From the NCBI RefSeq assembly GCF_025602895.1, contig NW_026516286.1, positions 124,001 through 188,000 on the forward strand: a stretch of 64,000 nucleotides of DNA. Reading direction: 5' to 3'. The notes beneath the pieces are model-generated. The model was not told the origin of the DNA. It saw nothing but the letters and a program-made list of their open reading frames with translations, and ran no database searches. Positions 10,801-22,193 of this stretch are shown piece after piece (position 1 is the first letter of the stretch; the number at the start of each line of letters is the position of its first letter). The translations under genes and the position numbers were made by a program. The DNA comes from Polychytrium aggregatum (lineage: Eukaryota > Chytridiomycota > Chytridiomycetes > Polychytriales).

Positions 10801-13800
10801 GTGGTCTCGGTGAGCAGATATCGCCACTGCACACGATGACAGCGAGAAAACGCACTTCGGGTATCGCGCAGCGATTTGGTCTCCATGTTAATAATGTGCT
10901 CCTTGGATGGACCCTCGGGATCCTTCAGCAGCTCGTCCAGCAGCACGGCCTTGATCTGGAGCTTGTCGAATCCACATATGTCTGGTGTCGTGTGAGAACG
11001 AAATCAGCGAGTCTCGCCAAGGCTGCTCGAGCACCGCGTTCACATGGTATGAACAACGGCATCAAGTTGCTGCAGACATCATATTCCCATCAATGCTCGA
11101 GCATTCCTCAGGCAACCGGGCCACACTTACATCCCGAGCATGTGATGGGCTCCTCAGGATCCAGGTTGCGGAAGACGTACATTCTGGTCTTCTCCATAAT
11201 GGCAAAGAGCTCCGGGTTGTCTTCGGCCCTGCAGCACCGGGTGGATTCATGTCAGTATCGCCGAGCGCATCAACTACATTCAAACGAATCTATGCCATGT
11301 CCAGCCTGCTGTTTGCTTTGGGCCAAAGTGTGCGCACCATCGGACATCCCAAACGTCCTTCCTCTCAAAATCGAGCAGCTTGCCGCTGTCTGACAGCTGT
11401 TGCTGTAATGGGATCAAAAGCGTGACGAAATGAGAATCGTGCAAGGGGCTTGGGCCGCCACGATCTGCCCGATATTCCAAGGCCCCAGTAAGAGGATACC
11501 AACCGCACTGTCAAGCAAGGGGATGAGCTGCGGCTTACCTTGGATCCCACCAATCCGCCGACCATCGTGGATCCCGATCCGCTTGACCCGTCTGCCGGAC
11601 TCGTTCCGGCCGGCACCCCCACAGAGCCCCCAGAAGCACCGCCCGCACCGCCACTGATGTTGGTGGCAGCCCCGGATCCTCCGGGAGCGAGCGCGCCACC
11701 TTTGCGGTCAAACTCAAAGATCTTGAGCAAGCCAGCGGTGTCGAGCATCGCAAGTCGTGAGGAGTTGCAGTTGAGGGATATGAATTGGGTCCGTATACCG
11801 GTGCTGTACTTGTTCTCGAGTGTCATCGACGGAAGCACAAACTGCAGGAGCTGACCGCTCTGTCGCGCAAGCACAAAGGTCGAATCGCTGGCTGTGGCCG
11901 AGACAATCGAGTCTGACGAGGGCCTGGGGCAAATACACAAGGGCACATGAGCACAACCCGGTCTGCCGATACCCGAGGCAGCCTCCGAGATATACACCAA
12001 GCTAAACAGCCGATGATAACTGATTTGATATGCGCATATCTGGACGCTCCGGCTCACCTCTTCTTCTTTAGCTCAACCACAAACGACCCACTGTCTCGGG
12101 TACCAATCACCGACATGTCGTCAACGTGGAAGGCGCGCTCCTTGGTTTCTTTTCGTCGCATTGCTGATTGGTTGTGAGTATCATGGCCGAGCAGCAGATC
12201 CAGGACACACGGCCGGGCATTAGCATCCCATGTTGAGGTTACGCGTTGGCGTCCCACACTGAACGGCATATTGGTGCGCTTTTGTTCCACAGTTTGTATT
12301 CACAGCAGTGCGCTCCAGTCAGCGTGCGCCGCCCTTACCGTCAATCGCAGAGAGCTTGGATCCGAGGACCGAGCTTCGAAACTGCCAGTACATCACGATA
12401 TCCGATGAGGCCACAAAGACGTGTGTCTTGTTGATCGCCGCAAATCTGGGCTCAAAGTCAATCTGCTTGGATTCGATGGAAGTGCCGATGGAGTTGACCA
12501 CGCTGATTTGATATCTGATGCGCGCAAGAGCGAGTCAACAAATCAAAGCAGCGGGCGAGGCTGCGCATCGCAGTACCGGATGCTGCCGCCGGCTTGCAAC
12601 CACCATGCTAGGCGCCGGTCTGCTTTTGGCCAGGGTTCGGCCGGATTACTTACTGCTCGCTCAGCTCTTCGATCTTGGTCACTAGCACGCAATAATCTCC
12701 GCTTGATGCAAGTGCCACCAACTTGGATGTGTTCCTTTGTCACAGCGATCGGACATTAGCGATCGGGCATTAGCGATGACAAACGCTTCGCACAAGCGTC
12801 CGTGCGGGATGGAACAACGCCAATGGCTCTCGATCTAGGGTATTCTCGTCGACGATGCGTGGCCTTACTTTGTGTTCTTCTCGTTGGTCTTGGAGTTCCA
12901 GAAGACAATGTTGGTGTCGGTCCTCTCGGACTTTGTGTAGGTATACACAAGCACATCGCTTGCAAAGAACGACCAACGATAGTCCGGTCGAATGTTTGCA
13001 AAGTAGATGAACGAATCGACAGCCAAGGCGATACGCAGGCCGCTGTACTCCCAGCTCAGGGATGTGATGCGTTTCCCTGGCACCTTAAGAGATCTCACGT
13101 ACTGGTGCCGAGACGGAGGCGTCAGATACCATCGCTGTAGAAGTGAGTGCGTCTGCGCTTAACCAGAGTCCTTTGGCCGTCGGATGAACTCACCTGTCCA
13201 TGCGAGTCGTAAAAATGGACGACGCTGACTTCCTTCTCGTCGCCCTGCGCGCTGCGTGCGTGCTGGACGCCGGCGACGGCCAGGATCGATCCGTTGTTGT
13301 TCCACTTCATCTTGAGATGTCTGAGGTTGGTGTCCAATACCATCGGGGCTGGGGATATTGTTTGTGCTGTTGATTATCAAGCTGATCTATACCGAGCTAT
13401 GTTGCTATGGGCCCCTTGCCTCGAATCACCGCCCCATCGAAGAAAGCGATTCCTTACACGAGTCTTTCTCGTCCCTCATGATCTGGATCTTGCCATTTTC
13501 GAAGCATATAGCCAGACAAGGTGCCCGGGGCTCGATGTAGCCGTTGCTGCCGTTGTACCAATCCAGCGCGGCGATCTTGAGCAGGCCAGCGCTTTCGCTG
13601 CCGTAGCACGGGACTTTGCTCTGGAAAGTACACAGCAAAGCGTCAGTCCGGCCCTGCGAGGGTCAGGCAAAGAGAAGGAGCGCCTTTGCTTCGACAGCAT
13701 CCGCACTAAAGTACTTATGATATTGATGGTAGTGCAGAGATCTTACCACAAAGTTACCGGACGAGTCATATAGATGAAGCTCGCCAGTACTCGTGCCAAA

Positions 13801-15060
13801 GAGGATGTTCTTGCCGTCGGGCGACCACTGGACGTGGGCAAGCTGGCACTTGAGCTCCTTGCCCCACAGCCGGTTTCCATCCACAGAGCCGACGATGACG
13901 GCGCCTGGGCGATGGCAGAGCGCATTGCAGCGTGAGTTCGAATACGCTTCGGTTGGCGACACAAATGGCGAGACTGCTCAAAGATGCGAACCACCAGCGC
14001 ATGAAGAAAGTCACGGACGGCAAAGTCCCAAGCAACACCGTTGGGACCCACGCCCAAGCAAGTCTCTGTTGGAAAACAACGCAAAGTCGCTGCCGGAGAT
14101 GCAAATGGGAAAAATATGCAGAAACGCATCACAAACGCACCATCCTCATATGCGATGCAGATCTTCTGCCCGTCCCGATTCCATTGCATGTCGGAGACCG
14201 TGCTTTTGTTTCGGTTGTTGATCATCTCCTCGTACCAGATTCCCTTGTAGAGAATCCACACAATGATCAAGCCCTGCTGGTCTGAGGTTGTCAGTTTCCT
14301 GTGTTGTTGGTTCCAAGTCGAGACCACGACAGCGCCTACAAAGAAACAAGAGAGTCCATCAATATGGCTACGTCGTGGTACGGCTCTGGCAGTCACCATC
14401 GTTGCAGACACGACAACGATTGACGACGACCATGAGGACGTCACGCGACATATGCCTCGGCTGTTCCAGCAGGCAGGCACCGACGCAAGCAGCATCTTGC
14501 AGAACCCCCGAGCCCTTTGATTTCGTGATGGCCATCCCTGCGGTCGTCACAGCGACAGCGACAGCCAGGTCAGGCTGCTCGAAATCGCCGATGTGGGCTT
14601 TATCAGCGTCGCGTTGGGACCTACCCGTGTGCCCTTCCAACGTTTGGTTCATGGACAGATTGCTCAGGTGCTGCCCAGTACCAGTCGAGCCTGCGCCCTG
14701 TCCTGCGGCGCTGGTGCTGGTCGGGTCGCGGCGAGAATTGTAGTTGTTGGGCTCGGTGGTTGCGACGGGGGTCTCGAGCTTCAGGACCTTGAGCAGCCCC
14801 TCATCACCACCACAGGCAATCCATCCCTGGTCATTGTACCAGGAGACGGTGTGGAGCTTGACGCCGTTTGGGATGGCGATCTGGACGATATCCGCGGCAA
14901 AGGATGATAGCAGATCGGCGTGTGAGAATCCGGGGCCTATTATTTGCATCCGCATATCGAATCTGGAATCTGCCCTTTGCCCGCCTGCCCATGCATTTGC
15001 CGCTTTTCCATTCCACCCACAGCCGCGATAACCAACCTTTTTGCTCAGATAGATAAACAT
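7857..15060 (-). CDS. WDR35: Intraflagellar transport protein WDR35/IFT121 (IFT-A complex)
   Basis: This is a core IFT-A subunit for retrograde transport and membrane-protein import in flagella. The gene is broken into many short exons. It starts with MFIYLSKK (15037-15060), spliced to [19 protein letters not shown] (from 14880), which matches the WDR35 N-terminus. WD40 repeats follow, for example [20 protein letters not shown] near 14150 and [20 protein letters not shown] near 13810. The helical TPR-like half includes [19 protein letters not shown] near 10210 and [20 protein letters not shown]-like repeats near 9380. The C-terminal zinc-ribbon region has [14 protein letters not shown] and CCPL, ending at the stop at 7857-7859. 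I have not resolved every exon boundary. Its presence indicates a flagellated stage. It is divergent from the F-box gene. Confidence 0.9.
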
Positions 15061-15406
15061 GGCGCCGTCTTAATTGGGCCGATCGACAGTGGCGTTGCAG
15101 CTCAGTGTACCCGAGGGTGGTGGCTCGCAGCAAGCCAGAGCCGAGCAGATGAAGGCGAGCGTTCCCACACGAAACCCGAGCCGATGACCCGAGCCCATCC
15201 GGAATGGCGCCGGCTGCGTCCTCTCTTCCCGCCACGAACCGACCTGCTTGCCAGCACCAGCGTCCGTCCTCTGCAACACTGCGATTGAAAGCATCGGCGC
15301 CGACCAGACCGGCAGCACCATCGCATCACAACGACGATCGACATCTCTACTGCTCTGTCCCCAAAGTCGTGCAGTGTCTGCCGTTGATGCCGCTCAGCAC
15401 GCCGCC
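15061..15406. promoter_or_regulatory. Shared intergenic region of the divergent WDR35 and F-box genes
   Basis: 346 bp separates the two start codons, so both promoters must be here or inside the 5' UTRs. I see no clear TATA box. Confidence 0.4.
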
Positions 15407-16639
15407 ATGATCGATCAACTCCCTGTCGAGATCACCGCAGAGATCCTGCGCTATCTCGGCTTTGCAACCCACCAGCGGCTGCGGGCAACCTGCCGCATGC
15501 TCGCTCGGATCGTCGAGGGCCTGCCTCGGCAGCAAGGATACATCTCTCGGTACCGCACACTGCCTGAGTTGTCGGATCGGCTGCCGCACCTGATTCATGA
15601 GCTGCTTTCAAAGCAGTGTCTACCGTCGGTCCAGGACGGCCCTTGGCTCCATCTCGCCCTGCTCAGTCCTCACATCAGCTGGCATCAGCCCGGAAACGGC
15701 TGGCCCTCAGCGGCCTGGTCAGCGCCCGATGGCTGCGGTGCAGCGTCCCTGGTCCCGCTGTTGAGCAACCATAGTCTCCACGAACATCGACTCTATGTGC
15801 TCTTCAAGATCCAGCGATTCAAGGTGCCGCCAGCAAACGATCCCGAATCCGAGTCCGAGCCCGAGCCCGAGCCCGAGCCGGCAGCCGAGTCTGAAACGAA
15901 ACCCGGAGCAGATACCAAATCCGAACCCGATGCTGCTGCCAACCGGACCAGCATCGACCATGCCCAGAAACAAACCCCACTTCCCCGGCTATCGCCTCCA
16001 AAAGCACCGCCGCTGACCCGCCTGCGAATCTCGGTCCGACTGCTGTTTGGAACGGGCCTCAGGCTCGATCGTGGCCTCTACATCATCTCGGAAGGCATTC
16101 GGGCCCCGATGGGCGACTGCACCTCGGTCTGGCTGAGGCCCGAGAACCGCCCGATCCGCAACGTCTACAACACTCCCGACTGGGGCGGCGACCCCGTTAT
16201 GCGCAAGCAGCTGGGCCAGGACCGCCATTCGACGCACCTGCGTGCGTTCATGGAAGAGAGGAGCCAGGTCGAGCTGCGATATCGCGGCGGCGGATCCGAT
16301 GCCTTCCTGAACGAGACGTTTTCGCTCCTGCGGTCGCCGGAGGGTGATCTGCACCAGAGCGACTCCAAGAGTTGGATCCAGATGGTATGTCGCAATACCG
16401 AGCGCATCGACACTGCCGAGATTCTGCCGGCTGCATCCCTCAGTCAAGACCACCACGGCGCGGTTAGATCCAGCCGCTCAGGCCATCTCCATCATGAGTT
16501 TGGTGCCCATGCCGAAGAGAAGGCCTTGGCGCTGGTCAAATGGTTCACCGATCTGGCGACTCGGCTGCTGGATGAGACGAATGCGGCCCCGCACGAGAAC
16601 CTGGCTCGACACAAATTCGCACTTCGGCGGAAGCGATGA
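15407..16639 (+). CDS. F-box protein of unknown substrate
   Basis: From the ATG at 15407 (context cgccgccATG) the protein has about 410 residues. The frame is open further upstream, but this start puts an F-box at the very N-terminus: MIDQLPVEITAEILRYLGF, then a basic/Cys segment. That motif binds Skp1 in SCF ubiquitin ligases. After it come a low-complexity acidic run of Glu-Pro pairs (about residues 146-158) and a C-terminal domain I cannot assign. No transmembrane segment is seen. The exact substrate is unknown. The coding end at 16639 is followed by Lys/Cys-rich repeats in another frame (near 16665-16700), so an unseen 3' exon cannot be excluded. Confidence 0.65.
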   Translation: MIDQLPVEITAEILRYLGFATHQRLRATCRMLARIVEGLPRQQGYISRYRTLPELSDRLPHLIHELLSKQCLPSVQDGPWLHLALLSPHISWHQPGNGWPSAAWSAPDGCGAASLVPLLSNHSLHEHRLYVLFKIQRFKVPPANDPESESEPEPEPEPAAESETKPGADTKSEPDAAANRTSIDHAQKQTPLPRLSPPKAPPLTRLRISVRLLFGTGLRLDRGLYIISEGIRAPMGDCTSVWLRPENRPIRNVYNTPDWGGDPVMRKQLGQDRHSTHLRAFMEERSQVELRYRGGGSDAFLNETFSLLRSPEGDLHQSDSKSWIQMVCRNTERIDTAEILPAASLSQDHHGAVRSSRSGHLHHEFGAHAEEKALALVKWFTDLATRLLDETNAAPHENLARHKFALRRKR

Positions 16640-17397
16640 GCCCGCCACTAGATCGTACAAGACCAAGTCCAAGTCCAAGTGCAAGCCCAAGTGCAAGATC
16701 CAGTGCTCGACAGCACACCCGGAACAGGGCCGCAGCCACGGATGTGGGGCCAAGTCCGGTGTCAACAGAGCAACCATCCTGAGCAACTCCACATACGGCA
16801 TCCAAGTTGACGAGGGGACGAACAAACAGGGCTAGACATGCCTTTGGGCTTGCTTTCGTGCAGCCTCATCTCTTCACCCGAAACGACGGACTATGCAGAG
16901 ACTGGGGTTGATTCGTGTCCACCGCCGCGGTTGGACGACAGGCTTGCCTTTGGACAGCATGATCGCAAATATCACGTCGTAGACTCGTGCCCCTCGATCC
17001 ATGGATAACATACTTGAGGTGGGCGAAGCACGGAGGTGAGCCAACGAAATCCATGTAGCCCATGACAACTCCTCCCCCCCCTCGTAACTCACTACAGCCA
17101 GCGACGCGTTGATCTTGCCGATGGCCGCCGGAGAGATCGGCGGATGTATTGATGATCCAGGAAGAAAACAATCGCCGCTGGACATGGAAACGTCTCCCGG
17201 CTGCGCTTCCCGAGGACGCTCAGATCTTGGGGGTGTACGGAACGACAAAGTCGAAGGCAAGAACACCGGCATCTGTATCCATTCAGCAAGCCGCCCCTCC
17301 CTGTCAGTCGTGGTGGATTGTCTGCGACTGCGTGGTTTCGACGCGGCGACAGCCGGCGATGCTTTGTAGATCACAGGCACCATGGCCACAGACGGTG
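16640..17397. other. Intergenic region, short AAGTCCAAGTGC-type repeats at its start
   Basis: No recognisable gene. 16666-16700 has repeated AAGTCCAAGTCC/AAGTGCAAGCCC units. A minus-strand ORF (16874-17389) has no family resemblance and no supporting splice structure, so I leave it unassigned. Confidence 0.35.
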
Positions 17398-18363
17398 CTA
17401 CTTACCAGCCTCGACATGGGGTCGGATGTGGTTCGTGACGACGCCGACTAATGAAAGATCGCGGATGAGTGACTCGGAAGACGACAGTGAGCGACGGCTA
17501 CGGAACATCCGGCACCTTACCGTGGTCAGGATGGATGGCGTAGCCCTGCAGAGCCTGGGTCCGCGACGCAGGTGGCTGGAGGTTAGATAGAGAGCGATTT
17601 GCATTCGCTGCGCTGGAGCCGTCCATGATCAAACCTCGCACCAAGCTGGAGTGACACTGACCTCCTTCGACTCGAACTCGGCGCTCAGACCTAGACAATA
17701 TCACAGATACGGACGGTCAGCGCTGCAGAGGCAACATCCGAACGAGTCTGGCGGCTGTTGCTGGCGAGAAACCCCATACTACGACTTGATATCAAGCCGT
17801 GCTTGTTGAACCTACCGTGGGTGTATCCGTGGGCACGCTCGGGCATGAAGTTCTCTCCGGCTGCAATCTGGTTGTGTGTCGAAAGTGTTAGCGGCGTGAG
17901 GACGACGAGTCGTCTTGTCAGAACATGGAGCAACCCAGGAGCAACCAAAGCCCAGCTATCGGATGCGCCGTTGTCTAGCATATAAGATCAGCAGCAGCCG
18001 CACCTTGATTAGACCAGGGATGTGGTGGAGGTTGTTGATTTCGCGGATCATGGTGTCGATGGCCTCCTGAGGGACATCCTTGCGGATCTTGAGCAGAACT
18101 GCATTGTGGAGGGGCACGGCGATAGCGAGGACAGCACCGTCAGCACTCCAGAATCTCAGAGAGGCCGCGCAGTATTAGGTTTGGAAACCCAGCAGCCTGA
18201 CCGAGGGCCTCAGACCGCGCCAGGAATGTTGGTTGGGTTTGCATATGAACAGGCGCGTAATCGAGATGGTGGGCTGTGTGGGCTGTCGCAGGGAGATTTG
18301 TCGGAGCCGCTGAGCGGGCTGCCGATCAGTGCCATCGCTCTCACCGGTGTGAATGACGACCAT
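17398..18363 (-). CDS. Small stress-responsive Dabb (dimeric alpha/beta barrel) domain protein
   Basis: Six small exons rebuild a complete 89-residue Dabb protein: 18345-18363, 18004-18098, 17816-17867, a 29-bp exon near 17655-17683, a 25-bp exon near 17528-17552, and 17398-17447. All junctions are GT-AG and keep phase. It begins MVVIHTVLLKIRKDV, then has QEAIDTMIREINNLHHIPG, the conserved AAGENFMPERAHGYTHG, and GYAIHPDHVGVVTNHIRPH near the end. This is the whole Dabb fold, as in plant stress-responsive and fungal homologues. The family forms homodimers, and its substrates vary or are unknown. The last codons (GCT GGT AAG TAG) also look like a donor, so a longer splice form is possible. Confidence 0.8.
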
Positions 18364-18848
18364 AGCGAAGGAAACGGAGAGCAGAAAGCGGAAATGCGCG
18401 AGCGGACGATGGGTGAGTATCCGAAAGCGCGGATGGCAATCAAGAAAAACTGATGGAGGGAAACGAAGCAAGATTCGATTTCAAAGCGAGAGAATCTGGC
18501 GAGAACGCAGGTGAGAGAGAACATCCGCCGGGCGATCTGGTCAACCAGTCAAAGGGAGTGCTGCAGACTGCATTAGCATTGCGATTTCGTATCGCAGTGC
18601 ATCCGTCGCAAGCATCGGATAGTCCCAAGATAGTGCATATTCGCAGGGGCCATGTTCATGAAGAGGACGACTGCCGTGCAGATTCCCACAAAGCATCTCG
18701 CGAGAACAGGGCCGAGAACGCGGGCTTCTCTCTCGGCCGTTGGCTGTGCTCGATCGGGCGCAGGACTGCCAGCGAGCTTGTTCTCATCCCCATCCATTCA
18801 TTCACCCATCCATCTATCCGCTCATCCGCCCATTTACCCTGCCCAAAA
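18364..18848. promoter_or_regulatory. Intergenic region between the divergent Dabb and MIC12-like genes
   Basis: 485 bp with the presumed promoters of both genes. It has a C/A-rich CATCCATTCATTCACCCATC tract near 18790-18830 just before the MIC12-like start codon. No other gene is seen. Confidence 0.4.
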
Positions 18849-19494
18849 ATGAGCCGGCTCCTGCTGCCCCTGACGGCCGGGGCTCTCGCCGGCGCCACGG
18901 CATACCATGTTTTGACCACCCAGTCGGACTCGGACTTTCAGTCGTTCACAAGAGCGCTGAACGGGATGCGCCAGGATCTGGACTCGTCACTGCCTCAAGA
19001 CAGCCGCGAATCGGTATGGCTGGCGATTGTGGCCAGAGTGGTGTGTCAGAGGAAGCCGGCCCAGGGCTGCGATGCTGTCGAGAGCTGGACGCAAGGGAGC
19101 CGACATCAAGAGCCCGGACTTGACGACGGATGTGACAATCGAGCATGGGCCAGGAGCTGCCGAGCCAAAGTGCGATATCGCTAACGGGTTTGTCTATCCA
19201 ATCAACCAACGGTCGCTATCGTGGACAAACGACTGCACGATATGTCTATGCGTGACTTGCGGTGAACGATTCTGGACTGAAAATGGGATGATCCATCGAT
19301 GCATGGTCGGCAAACCTGCTTGTTACCGATAGAACCCCGCCGGCAGAGCCCAGGGCGACCGATCGGGATCGTACGTTTCCTACTATCTGCGATCCATCAA
19401 GTTGCCTGACTTTGAGCGCAGAAGCCGCGAGCTCAAGTCCAACTGGAACAGAGTGGTGTCGGAGGCGATCGACAAGATCACAGGCACGTTCTGA
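18849..19494 (+). CDS. Possible MICOS subunit (MIC12/AIM5-like)
   Basis: Two exons, 18849-19013 and 19333-19494, join in phase 0 (donor gtatgg, acceptor gatag) and give 108 residues. The N-terminus, MSRLLLPLTAGALAGATAYH, is a single membrane-spanning segment of the kind that anchors MIC12/QIL1 proteins in the inner mitochondrial membrane. A helical stretch follows (SDFQSFTRALNGMRQDLDSS), and the end reads LKSNWNRVVSEAIDKITGTF, like the short C-terminal helix of this family. The size also fits. The match is one of layout and not of strong motifs, so the assignment is tentative. It could be another small single-pass mitochondrial protein. Confidence 0.45.
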
Positions 19495-20647
19495 ACAAGC
19501 ACGATGACTTTGATGGCTGGCAGAGAGCCGTGTTCAGCCGAGCCAACAGCAACACGAATACAGCTTGGTGTCTCGATGGTGGACATGATTGACATGATGG
19601 ACATGGTTTGTGGTCGGTGCATCGGCTGTCCAGGATACAACGGGACCCGCCATTTCCCTCGGACAAAAACACGCCGTAGTTGGATCGTATCATATCACGT
19701 ACTGGCCCAAGTGTCAAATCAACCCCTGGCTGTCGGTCCCAGGGAGTTGGTGCCAGGCTCCAATATCCCATCGGCCGAGCTCGTCATACAGCGCAAGCCC
19801 TGATCGACACCAGACCGGCTAACATCATGCAATCCACACAAGCGATCTGCATGCTGAGGTGTCCCGTTTCAGAATGCCGCACTGTTACCCGTCGCTGCAA
19901 CGGCGGGATCGGATGCGGGATCGGCTGCATCCATGCCGACCGCGTGGTCGACAGACATCCGGCAATGGCCGGCCGTTGCTCATGATGGCTCACCGTCTTG
20001 GCATGTGCGCTATCGACCGGGCCGGAGTACACCGCTCGGCCGTCACCGCAGGGCGCCGTCACAGGGGGCGGCACCACTGGGCCGCTATCACAGGGCCATC
20101 ACACGGCTGGAGCGGTGACGCACCGACGACGGATTGTCGTCATGGTTCCCGGTCGCCGGAAAGCGGACCCATTTCTGCGCCGCCCGGCAAACGCCGCAAG
20201 GACACCTGGTAGACACCCGGTGGACACCAAGGACATTTGGAGACATCTGCTGGCGCTCTGCGGATGCTCCGGAGCTGCTCTGCTGATGCTCCGCTGATGC
20301 TCTGCTGATGCTCTGCTGATGCTTGGTCGATACTTGCAGACGCCCGATGAGTCTCGGATCGCTGCAGGCGACCCTCTCCCGCGGGTGGCATCTCGCTGGT
20401 GCGTTGCTGTTTCTCACGAGAACGCCTGTGTCGCTGTTCTGTGGTGCTCTCCCCCCGCCGCGTGCTGCACAGAAGGTATGGCTCTCGCCGGGACATCCCC
20501 GCCGCCGATTGGCCGCAGCCAGCCCCGGCCAGGTGAAAAGCGGGCTCGCGGCCTCGGTTTTTGCGGGCTTTGCGTTTTGCTTTTCGTTCTCTTCACCTGG
20601 ATTGCCCCAGATCCGTCTGCTCTGACAAGCCTCTTCTCCCTCCCACC
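19495..20647. other. Intergenic region with imperfect repeats, upstream of the ATPase inhibitor gene
   Basis: No gene recognised in about 1.15 kb. 20035-20110 contains degenerate CACAGGG/CCGTCAC repeats, 20278-20321 is an 11-bp tandem repeat, and 20500-20640 is the likely promoter and 5' UTR of the inhibitor gene. Confidence 0.4.
20278..20321. repeat. 11-bp tandem repeat, four copies (CTCTGCTGATG)
   Basis: Four adjacent units with one substitution (second unit CTCCGCTGATG). It is a simple minisatellite with no coding role seen. Confidence 0.85.
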
Positions 20648-21550
20648 ATGTCTACTCCCGCTCTCCGAACCGCTGCTGCTCGCGCTACCCGTGCGGCCTT
20701 CCCCTCCACCATCCTTGCCTCCGTCGCCAGAATGTCGTCCAACATCCGCGAGTCCGGCGGCTCCTTTGGCAAGCGCGAGGTTGCCCAGGAGGAAAAATAC
20801 ATCCACGATCACGAGAAGGATGTCCTGAAGAAGTTCAAGGATACCCTCGACAAGAAGGCCTCTGCTCCCGCTGCCGAGTCCGCCAAGCCCGAGGGTGCCC
20901 AGAAGCCTGCCGAGGCCGATTCCGAGCACATCAACCCCACCCCTGTGGACTCGAACTACGGCGGCAATGTCCGATCTGGCGGTGGTGCCTTTGGGTGAGT
21001 GATCCGGACCTCTCTCGGGTGCGACCGATCCATGGCTGAGGCTGCGAATGCAATCGCTGCAATGCATACGCGTGAGGGGCCAAGCACAGAAGGCGACCGG
21101 GGAGGGGAGGGCAAATGGCCGGAAGCGGCTTGGGGTGATCTCGCCGCCTGCGGACGAGCCGCCGCAAGCAAGATCGCGAGCGCACTGGAGTGCAGCACAC
21201 CGGCATTGCTCCTGCATGGTATCTTTGCATGAGCAGGGTTGTCGCTGTGCCATGTCGAAATGTGGAGGCGATCGATCGATCAGGCCGATGCACTTGGTTG
21301 TTCCTGGGGGTGTGCCAGTGTATCGGTACCGCGAACCTGGTTCCTCTGGCGCAGGCCAGTCCCGAATCCACGATGCATTGTTACTGATCCTGACTCCCCT
21401 CGCTCTCGCTCCTGTGTGTCGCCCTATCGCCATCCACCGCTCTGGTTGCGCTCACCCCTCTGCAGCAAGCGCGAGGCCGTCCTCGAGGAAAAGTACTTCC
21501 GTGACCACGACCGCGAGCTCGCCCAGAACCTGCGCAACAAGCAAAAGTAA
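20648..21550 (+). CDS. Mitochondrial ATP synthase inhibitor (IF1/INH1 family) with two inhibitory motifs
   Basis: Two exons, 20648-20994 and 21466-21550 (donor gtgagt, acceptor tgcag), encode 143 residues. The N-terminus, MSTPALRTAAARATRAAF, looks like a mitochondrial targeting peptide. The IF1 inhibitory motif follows: GGSFGKREVAQEEKYIHDHE. After a Pro/Ala/Glu linker the motif appears again across the splice junction: GGGAFGKREAVLEEKYFRDH. IF1 blocks reverse rotation and ATP hydrolysis by F1 by inserting this helix at a catalytic interface. Known family members have one such motif and often dimerise. Without splicing the protein would stop soon after the junction and carry a single motif, so splicing could in principle switch forms. 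Confidence 0.85.
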
Positions 21551-22193
21551 AAAAGAAAAAAAGCAGTTCTCCAAGTTTTGGCATTTCGTCCATCCAACGG
21601 GAGTCGATCCGATATTGAAGTGGTACATCCTCCACCCTCCCGACGGCTTGCGGCCAAAAATGCTGCGTGTGATCGACGTCGTCTCCTGGCGCAAGATCAA
21701 AGGCTCTGTCGGGGCAGTTGATGGAGCTCCAGGAAACGGTGGCAGGAAGCGCACCAGCCTCATCTCATTTTCTTCCGGCTTTCTGAGAGCATTCGTCAAT
21801 ACACCGGAGCTCATCTGTCTTCTGCGTTGGTGCTGGTGTTAGTGTTGGTGTTTGTGTTGGTGCTGGTGCTGGTGCTGGTGCTGGTATCGATCGCTGGTGC
21901 TGGTGTTGGTATCGATCGCTGGGCATCACCCTTGTCGCCCCGCAGATCCCGTGATCCTGGGCTGGCAATCCGCCAAGAGCGACAGCGCCGCACACACACA
22001 CACGCGGCAGCACAGCGTGCCCACAGAAACAGCGTGCGCGCAGCACACGCCACGCACGTGCGCACCACGGCTTTCCTTTCCGGGAACCGCGTTTCTCCCA
22101 CGCCGCCTCGGCCGATCTCGTCGCGCGTGTTGCCCACAAAAGGCACCGCCGTTTCTTTTCCCTCGCCAACCAGCCTCGCCCTCCATCTGCCCA
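21551..22193. other. Intergenic region with GGTGCT/TTGGTG repeats upstream of UXS1
   Basis: No gene is seen. A GT-rich hexanucleotide repeat occupies 21830-21915 and a short CA run lies near 21992-22003. The last part is the UXS1 promoter and 5' UTR. Confidence 0.5.
21830..21915. repeat. Hexanucleotide-like repeat (GTGTTG/GTGCTG units)
   Basis: Degenerate tandem GTGTTG and GTGCTG units containing two ATCGATCGCTGG interruptions. Confidence 0.8.

Noticed and set aside
16874-17389. 171-residue minus-strand ORF downstream of the Dabb gene
   Set aside because: No motif recognised and no splice evidence. It may be intergenic or an unrecognised exon, so it was not called as a gene.
20035-20330. 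Possible CRISPR-like or structured repeat array
   Set aside because: Units are contiguous or irregular with no unique spacers of constant length. It is an ordinary minisatellite in a eukaryotic genome.
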